Notes: generated from the letters alone by a model not told the origin. A DNA stretch of 17,075 bases from JAHEFX01 sp964614585 (GCA_964614585.1 CAZTLW010000038.1:1-17075), one strand, 5' to 3'. Positions 1 through 6,869 are shown, counted from the first letter of the stretch. Program-made: numbers and translations.

Positions 1-629
1 TCCAACTCCGACAACAGCTTCCCGGCCGCCAGCAGCGTGTCGGCGGTCTCGTGGGGGCGGGCGGTGTGGCCGCCGGGACCCGACAGCACCACCGTGAACC
101 GATCCGATGACGAGGTGATCGGCCCGGCCTTGATGCCCACCTGACCGGCCCGTAGCGATGGGTCGGCATGGAGCGCCATGATGGCGTCGAGCCCGTCGGC
201 ATGGCCCTCGGTGAGCAGCGCCTCGGCTCCGCCGGGGAAGATCTCCTCGGCGGGTTGGAACAGGATCCGTACCCGTCCCGGGAGGTCCTCGCCCACGAGG
301 GTCGCCGCGATTCCGACGGCGATCGCCGTGTGGGCGTCGTGGCCGCAGGCGTGCATGAGGCCGGGACGGGCCGAGGAGAACGGGAGTCCGGTCGCCTCGG
401 TGATCGGGAGCGCGTCGAGGTCGGCGCGGTAGCCGACGACCGGTCCGTCGCCGCCGAACTCGGCGACGAGGCCCGTCTGGGCCTCGCGAATCGTGTGGGG
501 GACCCCGTGGGCGGTCAGGACCTCGGAGACGGCCTGGGTGGTGGCGTACTCCTTGTTGCCCAGTTCCGGATTGCGGTGGATGCGGCGCCGGAGGTCGGTG
601 ATCTCGGCGAGGAGGTCGGCGTCGGGCAT
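1..629 (-). CDS. M20-family metal-dependent amidohydrolase (partial, C-terminus outside window)
   Basis: This is the first 209 residues of an M20D-type amidohydrolase, the family of hippurate hydrolase, N-acyl amino acid amidohydrolases and IAA-amino acid hydrolases. These are cytosolic enzymes that cleave an amide bond with a two-metal centre. Visible signatures in order are GYRADLDALPI (66-76), MHACGHDAHTA (92-102, metal ligands C95 and H97), FQPAEE (124-129, catalytic and metal-binding glutamates E128/E129), the LHADP histidine H154, and GGHTARPHE (187-194 region) in the start of the dimerisation domain. Family members are usually about 390-400 residues, so roughly half is present and the frame stays open to base 1. 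The ATG at 627-629 is preceded by TAGGGT six bases upstream, which supports a leaderless start. The substrate cannot be read from sequence. It is divergent from amtB, but nothing proves a shared role. Confidence 0.93.
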   Translation of the reverse strand, partial: MPDADLLAEITDLRRRIHRNPELGNKEYATTQAVSEVLTAHGVPHTIREAQTGLVAEFGGDGPVVGYRADLDALPITEATGLPFSSARPGLMHACGHDAHTAIAVGIAATLVGEDLPGRVRILFQPAEEIFPGGAEALLTEGHADGLDAIMALHADPSLRAGQVGIKAGPITSSSDRFTVVLSGPGGHTARPHETADTLLAAGKLLSEL

Positions 630-635
630 CCCCTC

Positions 636-641
636 ACCCTA
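636..641 (-). promoter_or_regulatory. -10 element of the M20 gene, probably leaderless
   Basis: On the minus strand TAGGGT is followed by six bases (GAGGGG) and then the ATG at 629. The expected transcription start falls at or next to the ATG. GAGGGG could be read as a Shine-Dalgarno sequence but touches the start codon, which is too close to work as one. Confidence 0.5.
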
Positions 642-676
642 CGTGCCGATCCGGGGCACCGGGATCCGGCGGGCGC

Positions 677-714
677 GTAACAGGCCGGAAACACGCGCTT
701 CGCGGGACCGCAAC
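677..714 (+). promoter_or_regulatory. GlnR-type operator (nitrogen regulation) upstream of amtB
   Basis: GTAAC (677-681), six bases, GAAAC (688-692) is an exact match to the actinobacterial GlnR half-site pair gTnAC-n6-GnAAC. One 22-bp period later come TTCGC (699-703, weak match) and GCAAC (710-714, good match to GnAAC), in the order expected for a full a-b-a-b GlnR box. The centre is about 60 bp upstream of the presumed amtB start site, a usual position for activation. GlnR is known to activate amtB in Streptomyces and Mycobacterium. Its action here is inferred from the motif. Confidence 0.6.
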
Positions 715-746
715 GGTCGGGAAAACGGCAGGAAAAGGCTCGCTCG

Positions 747-752
747 TACCGT
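747..752 (+). promoter_or_regulatory. Candidate -10 element for amtB
   Basis: TACCGT fits TAnnnT and lies 37 bp before the amtB ATG, leaving a leader of roughly 30 bases. No good -35 hexamer is visible around 724-729, which would suit a promoter that depends on an activator such as GlnR. Confidence 0.4.
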
Positions 753-777
753 CTCGTCGGCCAATGGCGATCCCCAC

Positions 778-783
778 GGAGGT
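778..783 (+). promoter_or_regulatory. Ribosome binding site of amtB
   Basis: GGAGGT lies six bases before the ATG at 790. This strong Shine-Dalgarno decides the start: the frame is open far upstream, but 790 is the codon with both the RBS and a signal peptide behind it. Confidence 0.8.
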
Positions 784-789
784 AGGAAC

Positions 790-2121
790 ATGAGACGACG
801 ATTGACCATCGTGATGGCGGCCGGTGCCGCCGCTTTGGTGGGCCCGCTGGCCCTGCCGGCGGCGGCCCAGACCGTCGAGGAGGTCGCCACGGCCGTCGAC
901 AACGTCTGGATCGTGGTGGCCGGCATCCTCGTCATGCTGATGCAGGCGGGGTTCGCCCTCGTCGAGGCCGGGTTCACCCGGGCCAAGAACGCGGCGAACA
1001 TCGTCATGAAGAACGTGATGGACTTCTCCGTCGGCGGGCTCATCTACTGGGCGGTCGGCTTCGGCCTCGCCTACGGCGGCTCGACCCTCGGCGGTTTCGT
1101 CGGCTACGGCGAGTTCTTCTTCAACAACCCGGACCGTTCCGTGGAGTGGTTCTTCCAGGTCGTGTTCGCCGCCACCGCCGCGACGATCGTGTCGGGGGCC
1201 ATGGCCGAGCGCACCAAGTTCTCGGCCTACCTCCTGTACACGCCGTTCATCACCGGCCTCATCTACCCGGTCGTCACCCACTGGGTGTGGTCCGGCCAGG
1301 GCTGGCTCGGCGACCTCGGGTTCGTCGACTTCGCCGGCTCCGGGATCGTCCACCTCACCGGTGGCATGGCGGCCCTCGCCGGCGTGCTCGTCATCGGCCC
1401 CCGCATCGGCAAGTACGACAAGGACGGAAACCCCCAGCCGATCCCCGGCCACTCACTCCTGTTGGGTGCACTCGGTGTGTTCATCCTGTGGTTCGGTTGG
1501 TACGGCTTCAACGGTGGCTCGACGCTGGCCGCGGTCGGCGCCGACTTCGCCTCGGTCGCCGTCACCACCACGCTGTCGGCGGCTGCCGGCGGTGTGGCGG
1601 CCATGTTCGTCGGCTGGCTCTACCCGCTGTACGGCAAGCCGGACGTGGGGCTGACGCTGAACGGCGTCCTCGCCGGCCTCGTCGGCATCACCGCCGGGAC
1701 CGCCAACGTCACGAACCTCTCGGCCGTCATCATCGGCCTCGTCGCAGGTCTGATCGTCGTCGTGTCGATCGTCGGTCTCGAGCGCATCAAGATCGACGAT
1801 CCCGTCGGCGCCATCTCGGTGCACGGCACCGCCGGCATCTGGGGCGTGCTCGCCGTCGGGCTCTTCGAGTTCGAGGCCGGACTGTTCAACGGCGGCGGCG
1901 CCGAGTTGCTCGGCATCCAGGCGATCGGCGTCCTGGCCATCGCCGGCTGGGTGTTCGTCACCTCCACCATCGTGTTCAGGGTCCTCAACGCCATCTGGGG
2001 ATTGCGTGTCAGCGAGGAGGAGGAGCGTGCCGGGCTCGATCACATGGAGCACGGGTCACTGGCCTACCCGGAGTTCCAGGAGCAGGTCGCTCCCCCCGAG
2101 ACCCTGGACCCGGTGTCCTGA
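790..2121 (+). CDS. amtB: Ammonium transporter AmtB
   Basis: Inner-membrane ammonium channel of 443 residues, a normal length. Residues 1-27 form a signal peptide (RRR then a hydrophobic stretch ending AAAQ), as in other bacterial Amt proteins, followed by about 11 membrane helices. The family signature FVDFAGSGIVHLTGG (178-192) carries the structural aspartate D180 and the first pore histidine H188. The second histidine is H345 in ISVHGTAGIWG. The phenylalanine gate region is FFQVVFAATAA (121-131), and WFGWYGFNGGS (234-244) is also typical. The cytosolic tail (RAGLDHMEHGSLAYPEF) matches the usual AmtB tail that interacts with PII proteins. Unusually for an actinobacterium, no glnK or glnD follows: a terminator comes 22 bp after the stop. 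A GlnR-like box and a strong RBS lie upstream. Identification is secure; GlnR control is inferred. Confidence 0.97.
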   Translation: MRRRLTIVMAAGAAALVGPLALPAAAQTVEEVATAVDNVWIVVAGILVMLMQAGFALVEAGFTRAKNAANIVMKNVMDFSVGGLIYWAVGFGLAYGGSTLGGFVGYGEFFFNNPDRSVEWFFQVVFAATAATIVSGAMAERTKFSAYLLYTPFITGLIYPVVTHWVWSGQGWLGDLGFVDFAGSGIVHLTGGMAALAGVLVIGPRIGKYDKDGNPQPIPGHSLLLGALGVFILWFGWYGFNGGSTLAAVGADFASVAVTTTLSAAAGGVAAMFVGWLYPLYGKPDVGLTLNGVLAGLVGITAGTANVTNLSAVIIGLVAGLIVVVSIVGLERIKIDDPVGAISVHGTAGIWGVLAVGLFEFEAGLFNGGGAELLGIQAIGVLAIAGWVFVTSTIVFRVLNAIWGLRVSEEEERAGLDHMEHGSLAYPEFQEQVAPPETLDPVS

Positions 2122-2143
2122 TCGACCGATCACGGACATCGAT

Positions 2144-2173
2144 GAAGGGGCCCCGCTTCGGCGGGGCCCCTTC
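2144..2173 (+). terminator. Strong intrinsic terminator after amtB
   Basis: A perfect 13-bp stem, GAAGGGGCCCCGC against GCGGGGCCCCTTC, closes on a UUCG tetraloop. There is no T-run after it, which is common for GC-rich actinobacterial terminators. It ends eight bases before the -10 element of the next gene. Confidence 0.85.
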
Positions 2174-2180
2174 GCGTGGG

Positions 2181-2186
2181 TAGCGT
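2181..2186 (+). promoter_or_regulatory. -10 element of the luciferase-like gene, leaderless
   Basis: TAGCGT is followed by seven bases and the ATG at 2194. There is no Shine-Dalgarno. The matching -35 position (about 2158-2163) falls inside the loop and right arm of the amtB terminator. Confidence 0.55.
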
Positions 2187-2193
2187 CGCCGCC

Positions 2194-3324
2194 ATGGCCG
2201 CACCTCCCCTCGCCGTCGGCATCGGCGTCGGCACCCAGCCGCCGATCGGCCGCACCACCGCCGCCCTGCGGGCCGCCCGCACCGCCGGCTTCGACTCGGC
2301 CTGGGTCGTCGACCACTTCCTCGGGTTCTTCCCCCGGGAGCTCTGGACACCGTCGTTCACCTGGCTCGCCCGGGGTGGTGGCTCGCCCCACGCCTACTTC
2401 GACTGGCAGGTGCTCGCCGGTCACCTCGCCGTCCGGGCCGGGACGATGCAGCTGGCGATCGGGGTGACCGAGCCCATCCGTCGGCACCCCGTGCTGTTGG
2501 CCCAGGCCGCGCTGACCCTGTCCCACCTCACCAAGCGGCCCCCGATCCTCGGGATCGGTGCCGGGGAGCGCGAGAACGTCGAGCCCTATGGCCTCTCGTT
2601 CGACCGGCCGGTCTCCCGGCTCGAGGAGGCGCTGGCCATCGTTCGCACCTGCTTCGAGGCCGAGGGGCCGTTCGAGTTCCACGGCGAGTTCTGGGACCTG
2701 CCCGACGCGATGATGGACCTCCGGGCCGGAGCGGGGCGTACCCCGGAGATCTGGGTGGCCGCCCACGGTCCCCGGATGCTGCGGCTGACGGGTGAGTACG
2801 GCGACGGGTGGTACCCCACGATGCCGATGCGACCTCAGCAGTACGCCGACTCGCTGGCCGCCATCACGGCGGCCGCCTCGGCCGCCGGTCGTGCCCCGGG
2901 GGCGGTGACCCCGGGGATGCAGGTCTCGGTGGTGGTGGGCCGCACCGAGGCCCGGGCGCGGGCGCTGCTGGCCCACCCGGCGATCCGCTTCCTGGGGCTG
3001 TTGCTCCCGGCCTCGGTCTGGGCCGAGGAGGGTCTCGACCATCCGTTCGGAGCCGACTTCGGGGGCATGGTCGACTTCATCCCCCACCGCATGCCACCCC
3101 AGGACGTGCGGGACGCCATCGAGTCGGTGGACGTCGACTTCCTCGCCGATCGGGTGGTCTGGGGCGATCGGCAGCGGGTGGAGCGGGCCCTCCGCGACCT
3201 CGCCGACGCCGGGTTGCGCCACGTGGTCCTGCAACCGGCCTCCGGCCTCGCCTCGCGGTCCGACGCCGTCTTCACCGTTCGGAGCCTGGCCGCCATCCGC
3301 CGCCGGCTCGCGGAACCGGCCTAG
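2194..3324 (+). CDS. LLM-class (luciferase-like) flavin-dependent oxidoreductase, probably F420-dependent
   Basis: A 376-residue TIM-barrel protein of the bacterial luciferase-like superfamily. The N-terminus (LAVGIGVGTQPP, 6-17) is the first barrel strand. AARTAGFDSAWVVDHFLGF (28-45) is the second strand with the usual D-H pair. LAIGVTEPIRRHPVLLAQAALTLSHLT (87-113) and LGIGAGERENVEPYGLSFDRPVSRLEEAL (119-147) are typical of the F420-using branch that includes methylene-H4MPT reductase and the phthiodiolone ketoreductases. PEIWVAAHGPRMLRLTGEYGDGW (184-206) is the common C-terminal strand motif. The ATG at 2194 is chosen over an in-frame GTG at 2176 because TAGCGT sits seven bases before it and the barrel starts right after. 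The substrate is unknown and FMN use cannot be excluded. It is transcribed alone and its stop overlaps that of the convergent hydrolase. Confidence 0.88.
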   Translation: MAAPPLAVGIGVGTQPPIGRTTAALRAARTAGFDSAWVVDHFLGFFPRELWTPSFTWLARGGGSPHAYFDWQVLAGHLAVRAGTMQLAIGVTEPIRRHPVLLAQAALTLSHLTKRPPILGIGAGERENVEPYGLSFDRPVSRLEEALAIVRTCFEAEGPFEFHGEFWDLPDAMMDLRAGAGRTPEIWVAAHGPRMLRLTGEYGDGWYPTMPMRPQQYADSLAAITAAASAAGRAPGAVTPGMQVSVVVGRTEARARALLAHPAIRFLGLLLPASVWAEEGLDHPFGADFGGMVDFIPHRMPPQDVRDAIESVDVDFLADRVVWGDRQRVERALRDLADAGLRHVVLQPASGLASRSDAVFTVRSLAAIRRRLAEPA

Positions 3325-3328
3325 CCGG
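3316..3328. terminator. Small hairpin spanning two overlapping convergent stop codons
   Basis: CCGGC, loop CTA, GCCGG. The loop and next base form CTAG (3321-3324), which reads TAG on both strands and ends both converging genes. The stem is only 5 bp, so a role as a bidirectional terminator is possible but unproven. Confidence 0.35.
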
Positions 3329-4055
3329 CCTCGACCCGAATGAGCAGGTCGACGGTGAAGTCGGCGACGATGTCCCACTGCTCGCTGGGCGTGATCGTCG
3401 CCTCGCCGTCTCCCCGTTGGGGGCCGTAGTCGCCGAACTGGGCATGGTTGCCGCCCTCGATGGGGATGACCACGTAGGAGTCGGGCAGGCGGTCGGCGGC
3501 CGTCTGCACCTCCCCGGCATCGACCAGGCCGTCGGCGGTCCCGAGGAGGCCGATCGTCTCGAGGTCGCGGCCGGTGAGGTCGGTGCTGCCGGCCGGGTAC
3601 GCGGCCCACAGCACCAGGCCGTCGACGTCGAGGGACAACTCCGCGAAGGTGGCGGCCATGGCGCCGCCGAGCGAGTGCCCGCCGACGACCCACCGGTCGA
3701 TGCCGGGGTTGGCGTCGATCACCTCGGCGGCCCGGGACGGGGCGAAGATGGCGAAGTTCAGGGGCATTCCCGGTACGACGACCAGGTAGCCGGCCTCGGC
3801 GATGCGCCGGGCGACGGGCGCGTAGGCCTCCGCCTCGATCCGACCGCCCGGGTAGACGATGAGCCCGGTGGTTGCGTCCCCGGGGTCGAACGTGAGGAAC
3901 GGCTCGACGTCGACGGTGACGGCCTCGTCGGAGGCGAGCGCCGCCTCGGCCGCCTCTCCCCAGCCGGGGCCGAGCCACGACCAGACGACGAGGCCTGCGC
4001 CGGCGACCACGACGACGAACGCCACCAGGGCGAGGATCCGGGTGAGGACACGCAT
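3321..4055 (-). CDS. Alpha/beta hydrolase with N-terminal membrane anchor
   Basis: A 244-residue alpha/beta hydrolase resembling the Abhydrolase_5/dienelactone-type group. Residues 5-28 are strongly hydrophobic after MRVLTR, so the protein is probably anchored in the membrane or exported with its catalytic domain outside. The fold can be followed: GLIVYPGG (64-71, oxyanion strand), YLVVVPGMPLN (90-100), nucleophile elbow GGHSLGG (125-131, Ser128), GTADGLVD (172-179, acid probably D175 or D179), and GGNHAQFGDYG (201-211, catalytic His204). The ATG at 4055 is preferred over upstream in-frame codons because TACGCT stands eight bases before it and the anchor follows at once. It is divergent from the quinone reductase gene across 58 bp. 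The substrate is unknown; an esterase or lipase activity would be typical of the family. Confidence 0.87.
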   Translation of the reverse strand: MRVLTRILALVAFVVVVAGAGLVVWSWLGPGWGEAAEAALASDEAVTVDVEPFLTFDPGDATTGLIVYPGGRIEAEAYAPVARRIAEAGYLVVVPGMPLNFAIFAPSRAAEVIDANPGIDRWVVGGHSLGGAMAATFAELSLDVDGLVLWAAYPAGSTDLTGRDLETIGLLGTADGLVDAGEVQTAADRLPDSYVVIPIEGGNHAQFGDYGPQRGDGEATITPSEQWDIVADFTVDLLIRVEAG

Positions 4056-4063
4056 GGCTCGGC

Positions 4064-4069
4064 AGCGTA
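4064..4069 (-). promoter_or_regulatory. -10 element of the alpha/beta hydrolase gene, leaderless
   Basis: TACGCT on the minus strand lies eight bases before the ATG at 4055. It is the mirror image of the TACGCT at 4084-4089 on the plus strand, 14 bp away. Confidence 0.55.
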
Positions 4070-4083
4070 ACGGCGCCGGGCGG

Positions 4084-4089
4084 TACGCT
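4084..4089 (+). promoter_or_regulatory. -10 element of the quinone reductase gene
   Basis: TACGCT on the plus strand. Unlike most genes here the start codon is 24 bases further on and has its own ribosome binding site, so a leader of about 15-20 bases is expected. Its -35 position (about 4061-4066) overlaps the hydrolase -10 element. Confidence 0.5.
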
Positions 4090-4100
4090 CGGGCCACCCC

Positions 4101-4108
4101 GAGGAAGG
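4101..4108 (+). promoter_or_regulatory. Ribosome binding site of the quinone reductase gene
   Basis: GAGGAAGG lies five bases before the ATG at 4114 and fixes that start. Confidence 0.7.
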
Positions 4109-4113
4109 ACGGC

Positions 4114-5085
4114 ATGCGCGCGATCGAGGTGTCACGGACCGGCGGCCCCGAGGTGCTCGAGGTCGTCGAGCGGCCCGAGCCCGAGCCCGGCCCCGGCGAG
4201 GTGGTGGTCGCCCCGGCCGCCATCGGCGTCAACTACATCGACACGTACCACCGGTCGGGCCTCTACCCGCTGCCGCTGCCGTTCGTGCCGGGTCTCGAGC
4301 ACGCCGGGACCGTCACCGCGGTGGGACCCGACGTCGCCTGGCCGTCCGTCGGCGACCGGGTCGCCACCTCCGCGGTCCTCGGCTCCTACGCCGACAGGGT
4401 CGTCGCCGACCCCGGCCGGCTGGTGCCGGTCCCCGACGGGGTCCCCGACGAAGTCGCCGCGGCGGTGATGCTCCAGGGGATGACCGCCCACTACCTCACC
4501 GCCGACACGTTTCCCCTCGGCCCCGGCGACCGCTGCCTCATCCATGCCGGTGCCGGTGGGGTGGGGTTGCTGGCGATCCAGTTGGCCGTCGCCGCCGGGG
4601 CCGAGGTGTTCACGACCGTCTCCAGCGAGGAGAAGGCGACGCTGGCGGCCGGGGCCGGCGCCGACCACGTCATCCGCTACGACGAGACGCCCTTCGACGA
4701 GGCCGTCCGCGACCTCACCGGGTCGGAACGCCCGCTCGACGTCGTCTACGACGGTGTCGGGGTGGCGACGTTCGAAGCCGGGCTCGGGTTGCTGCGACCC
4801 CGGGGGCTCATGGTGTTGTTCGGGCAGGCATCCGGCCCGGTGCCGCCGGTCGATCTGCAGGTGCTGAGCCGCAACGGCTCGCTCTACGTCACGCGCCCCA
4901 CGCTCGCCGACCACGTCGCCGAACGCCACGAACTCGAAGCCCGGGCCGAGGCGGTGTTGGGGGCGGTGGCCGACGGCCGGCTCGACGTGCGGATCGGGCT
5001 GCGGCGCCGCCTCGTCGAGGCGGCCGACGCCCACCGCGACCTGGAGGGCCGTCGCACCACCGGCAAGGTGCTGCTCCTTCCGTGA
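4114..5085 (+). CDS. NADPH:quinone oxidoreductase (zeta-crystallin-like, zinc-independent MDR family)
   Basis: A 323-residue medium-chain dehydrogenase/reductase of the QOR branch, which reduces quinones or other electrophilic carbonyls with NADPH in the cytosol. The N-terminal catalytic domain has the GPEVLEVVERPEPEPGPGEV opening (11-30), GVNYIDTYHRSGLYP (38-52) and the PFVPGLEHAGTVTAVG strand (56-71). The Rossmann domain carries HAGAGGVGLLAIQLA (144-158), and YDGVGVATFEAGLGLLRPRG (212-231) is the usual following motif. The zinc-binding cysteines of alcohol dehydrogenases are absent, as expected for QOR. Length is normal (about 325). It has its own promoter and RBS and is followed ten bases after its stop by the unknown 322-residue gene, so the two probably share a transcript. 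The physiological substrate is not determined. Confidence 0.93.
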   Translation: MRAIEVSRTGGPEVLEVVERPEPEPGPGEVVVAPAAIGVNYIDTYHRSGLYPLPLPFVPGLEHAGTVTAVGPDVAWPSVGDRVATSAVLGSYADRVVADPGRLVPVPDGVPDEVAAAVMLQGMTAHYLTADTFPLGPGDRCLIHAGAGGVGLLAIQLAVAAGAEVFTTVSSEEKATLAAGAGADHVIRYDETPFDEAVRDLTGSERPLDVVYDGVGVATFEAGLGLLRPRGLMVLFGQASGPVPPVDLQVLSRNGSLYVTRPTLADHVAERHELEARAEAVLGAVADGRLDVRIGLRRRLVEAADAHRDLEGRRTTGKVLLLP

Positions 5086-5095
5086 GCCTCGCCGC

Positions 5096-6064
5096 ATGAC
5101 CATCGCCGCCGCCGTCGAGCGGGCGAACCTCGACGAGTTGGTCCGCCTCGTCGACGGCCTGGCCGGCAGCCGGGATTGGTCGGGCCTCCAGGAGCTGCGG
5201 GAGCGGGCCAGGGAGGCGGTCGAGCGGGGGCACCAGCTGTGGGGTGTGGCGCATTGGTGCACGTACCGGCTGGCCCTCGAGGCGCCGCCGGAGGTGGCGG
5301 CCGCCCAGCTGGCCGAGCCGTCGAGCCCCCTGTTGCCGGGGCCGATCACCGAGATCCTGGGGGTGCGTCACCGGTGGGCCGACCTGCGCGACCACCTGCC
5401 CGACGGGCCGGCTCGCTCGATCGTCGCCCATGAGTGCGGACTGCGTGGCGAGCCAGTCGACCCGGCCGAGGTCGACCCGCTCGTCGTCGATGTCCCGGTG
5501 CGGCTCGGCTCGTGGGAGGGCCCCTACGCCCCGGTGGAGTACGGACCGGACGGCGGGACGTTCGACCCACCGCCGCTGCCACGTCTCGCCCCGGTCGAGT
5601 TGGCCCACGGGGCCGAGTCCGTCGACGACGAAGGGGCCGACGCCCTGTTGGAGTTGGTGCGGGCGTGGATGGCCGAGTCGGCCGGTCGGGCCGAGGTGCG
5701 GGCGGTCGAGGGCGATGCCGCCGCCGCCATCGGCACGTTCGGCCTGCGCCGGGCCCGGATCGGGGAGGTGTCACCCGCCGAGGCCATGGCCTGGATGGCC
5801 TGGGCGGCGGCCTCCGGCGGCGCCTACGGCACGCGACGGGGCGGCGCGGCGGGCCGGTCCTCGGCCTGGTGGACGGCGGCGGTGCTCGGTGGCATCGACG
5901 ACGCCTGGCCGGTGGAGGCCGACATGCTCGGCGATGTCGTCGGGGACCTGCGCTGGTACGTCTGGTCGGACCTCGCCCCCGACACGGGCTGGGTGGTCCG
6001 TCTCGCCGTGGAGGACCCGCTGGATGGATTGTCGTGGGCGCTCATGGCGGTGGATGCGCGGTGA
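5096..6064 (+). CDS. Protein of unknown function, 322 residues
   Basis: I do not recognise this family. The protein is cytosolic by appearance, with no signal peptide or membrane segment. Residues 1-50 are helical and charged (RANLDELVRLVDGL, LQELRERAREAVERG), followed by HQLWGVAHWCTYRLALEAP (46-64). The middle is rich in proline, aspartate and glutamate. The C-terminal part is tryptophan-rich (AEAMAWMAWAAASGGAYGTRRGG and SSAWWTAAVLGG, then DLRWYVWSDL and DTGWVVRLAVEDP near the end), which suggests a compact hydrophobic core or a binding surface. The ATG is ten bases after the quinone reductase stop with no clear Shine-Dalgarno, so translation is probably coupled to that gene. Codon use matches the neighbours, so it is very likely a real gene. 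Its end is 11 bp from the convergent nucleotidyltransferase. Confidence 0.8.
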   Translation: MTIAAAVERANLDELVRLVDGLAGSRDWSGLQELRERAREAVERGHQLWGVAHWCTYRLALEAPPEVAAAQLAEPSSPLLPGPITEILGVRHRWADLRDHLPDGPARSIVAHECGLRGEPVDPAEVDPLVVDVPVRLGSWEGPYAPVEYGPDGGTFDPPPLPRLAPVELAHGAESVDDEGADALLELVRAWMAESAGRAEVRAVEGDAAAAIGTFGLRRARIGEVSPAEAMAWMAWAAASGGAYGTRRGGAAGRSSAWWTAAVLGGIDDAWPVEADMLGDVVGDLRWYVWSDLAPDTGWVVRLAVEDPLDGLSWALMAVDAR

Positions 6065-6075
6065 GGGCAGCGGGA

Positions 6076-6855
6076 TCAGGTCGGCTGCCAGAGGCCGATC
6101 AGGGCGTCGAACTGGTCCACGATGGGTGCCACCGTGTCATCGAGGCGCATCCGGACTTCGGCTCGGTCTGCCTCCTCGGTCCGGTCGGCCCAGGCCGCCA
6201 GCCGGTCGACTCCCGCTCGCAGGTGTGGGTGCAACTCGCCCCAACGGCGTGCGGCCCGTCGTCGATCGGTGGTCCAGGTGCGATCGTGGACGCTGACGAG
6301 CCCGGCGGTGGCGAGCAGGGTCTTCCGGGCGACGCGACGTCCGAGTTCGCTCGGGTCGGCGTCGTCGACGTCGTGGCGCCAACGGTCGAGGTGTTCGCCG
6401 ATGTCGCCGTTGAAGCCTCGGGCGGCGCGGCGGTCGCCGCGGAACGGTGCGGTTGCGCGATCGACGTCGGGTCCGGCGAGGTGCACGCAGTAGTGGTGGA
6501 GGAACACGCGCCCGCCATGGGCCCGGTCGGAGTCGCCGTCGAAGTCGGCGGGCGTGGCGACGACGATCTCGACGGCGCGACACAGCCATCCGAAGCGAGC
6601 GGACTCGGTTCGAGCGATGTCGGCGCCGTCCGATTCGGCCAGGCCCACGACGAGCAGGTCGACGTCGGAGTCGGGGCTGCGGGCCTGTCCGGTCGCCACG
6701 GAGCCGTAGACGTACACCGACGCCGCCGGCGAGATGGCGTGGACAACGTCGACCGCGGAGGACAGCAGCGGGCGAAAGCGATCGGCGATCCAATCGGCGT
6801 GCGCACCGGTGCGGATCGTCCCGTCGGGCTCGAGTCCCTCTCGTGGATCCGGCAT
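6076..6855 (-). CDS. Nucleotidyltransferase-fold protein (NTP_transf_2)
   Basis: A 259-residue protein with a DNA polymerase beta-type nucleotidyltransferase domain at its N-terminus. VYVYGSVATGQARSPDSDVD (47-66) contains the GS motif (G51, S52) and the DxD metal-binding pair D64/D66. AVEIVV (95-99 region) supplies the likely third carboxylate, E96. Such enzymes transfer a nucleotide from NTP onto a small molecule or protein; examples are aminoglycoside nucleotidyltransferases and the MNT antitoxins. At 259 residues, with a long helical C-terminal part (FNGDIGEHLDRWRHDVDD, then KTLLATAGLVSVHDRTWTTDRRRA), it is larger than the minimal MNT type and has no HEPN partner beside it. That favours a two-domain enzyme of the adenylyltransferase-like kind with unknown substrate over a toxin-antitoxin component. 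It is divergent from the DUF222/HNH gene across 82 bp. Confidence 0.85.
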   Translation of the reverse strand: MPDPREGLEPDGTIRTGAHADWIADRFRPLLSSAVDVVHAISPAASVYVYGSVATGQARSPDSDVDLLVVGLAESDGADIARTESARFGWLCRAVEIVVATPADFDGDSDRAHGGRVFLHHYCVHLAGPDVDRATAPFRGDRRAARGFNGDIGEHLDRWRHDVDDADPSELGRRVARKTLLATAGLVSVHDRTWTTDRRRAARRWGELHPHLRAGVDRLAAWADRTEEADRAEVRMRLDDTVAPIVDQFDALIGLWQPT

Positions 6856-6863
6856 GACCCACG

Positions 6864-6869
6864 ATGCTG
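6864..6869 (-). promoter_or_regulatory. Weak candidate -10 element of the nucleotidyltransferase gene
   Basis: CAGCAT on the minus strand stands eight bases before the ATG at 6855, the same placing as the TAnnnT elements of other genes here, but the first base deviates from consensus. No Shine-Dalgarno is seen. Confidence 0.3.

Noticed and set aside
493..789. N-terminal extension of AmtB
   Set aside because: The frame is open but arginine-rich and non-conserved, runs antisense to the M20 gene and through the GlnR box. The RBS and signal peptide fix the start at 790.
2056..3978. A 640-codon minus-strand open frame
   Set aside because: It is a GC-codon shadow of the luciferase-like gene and hydrolase gene. 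Its translation is arginine- and glycine-rich with no domain.
6076..6855. MNT/HEPN toxin-antitoxin system
   Set aside because: The nucleotidyltransferase is too long for a minimal MNT antitoxin and no HEPN gene lies beside it.
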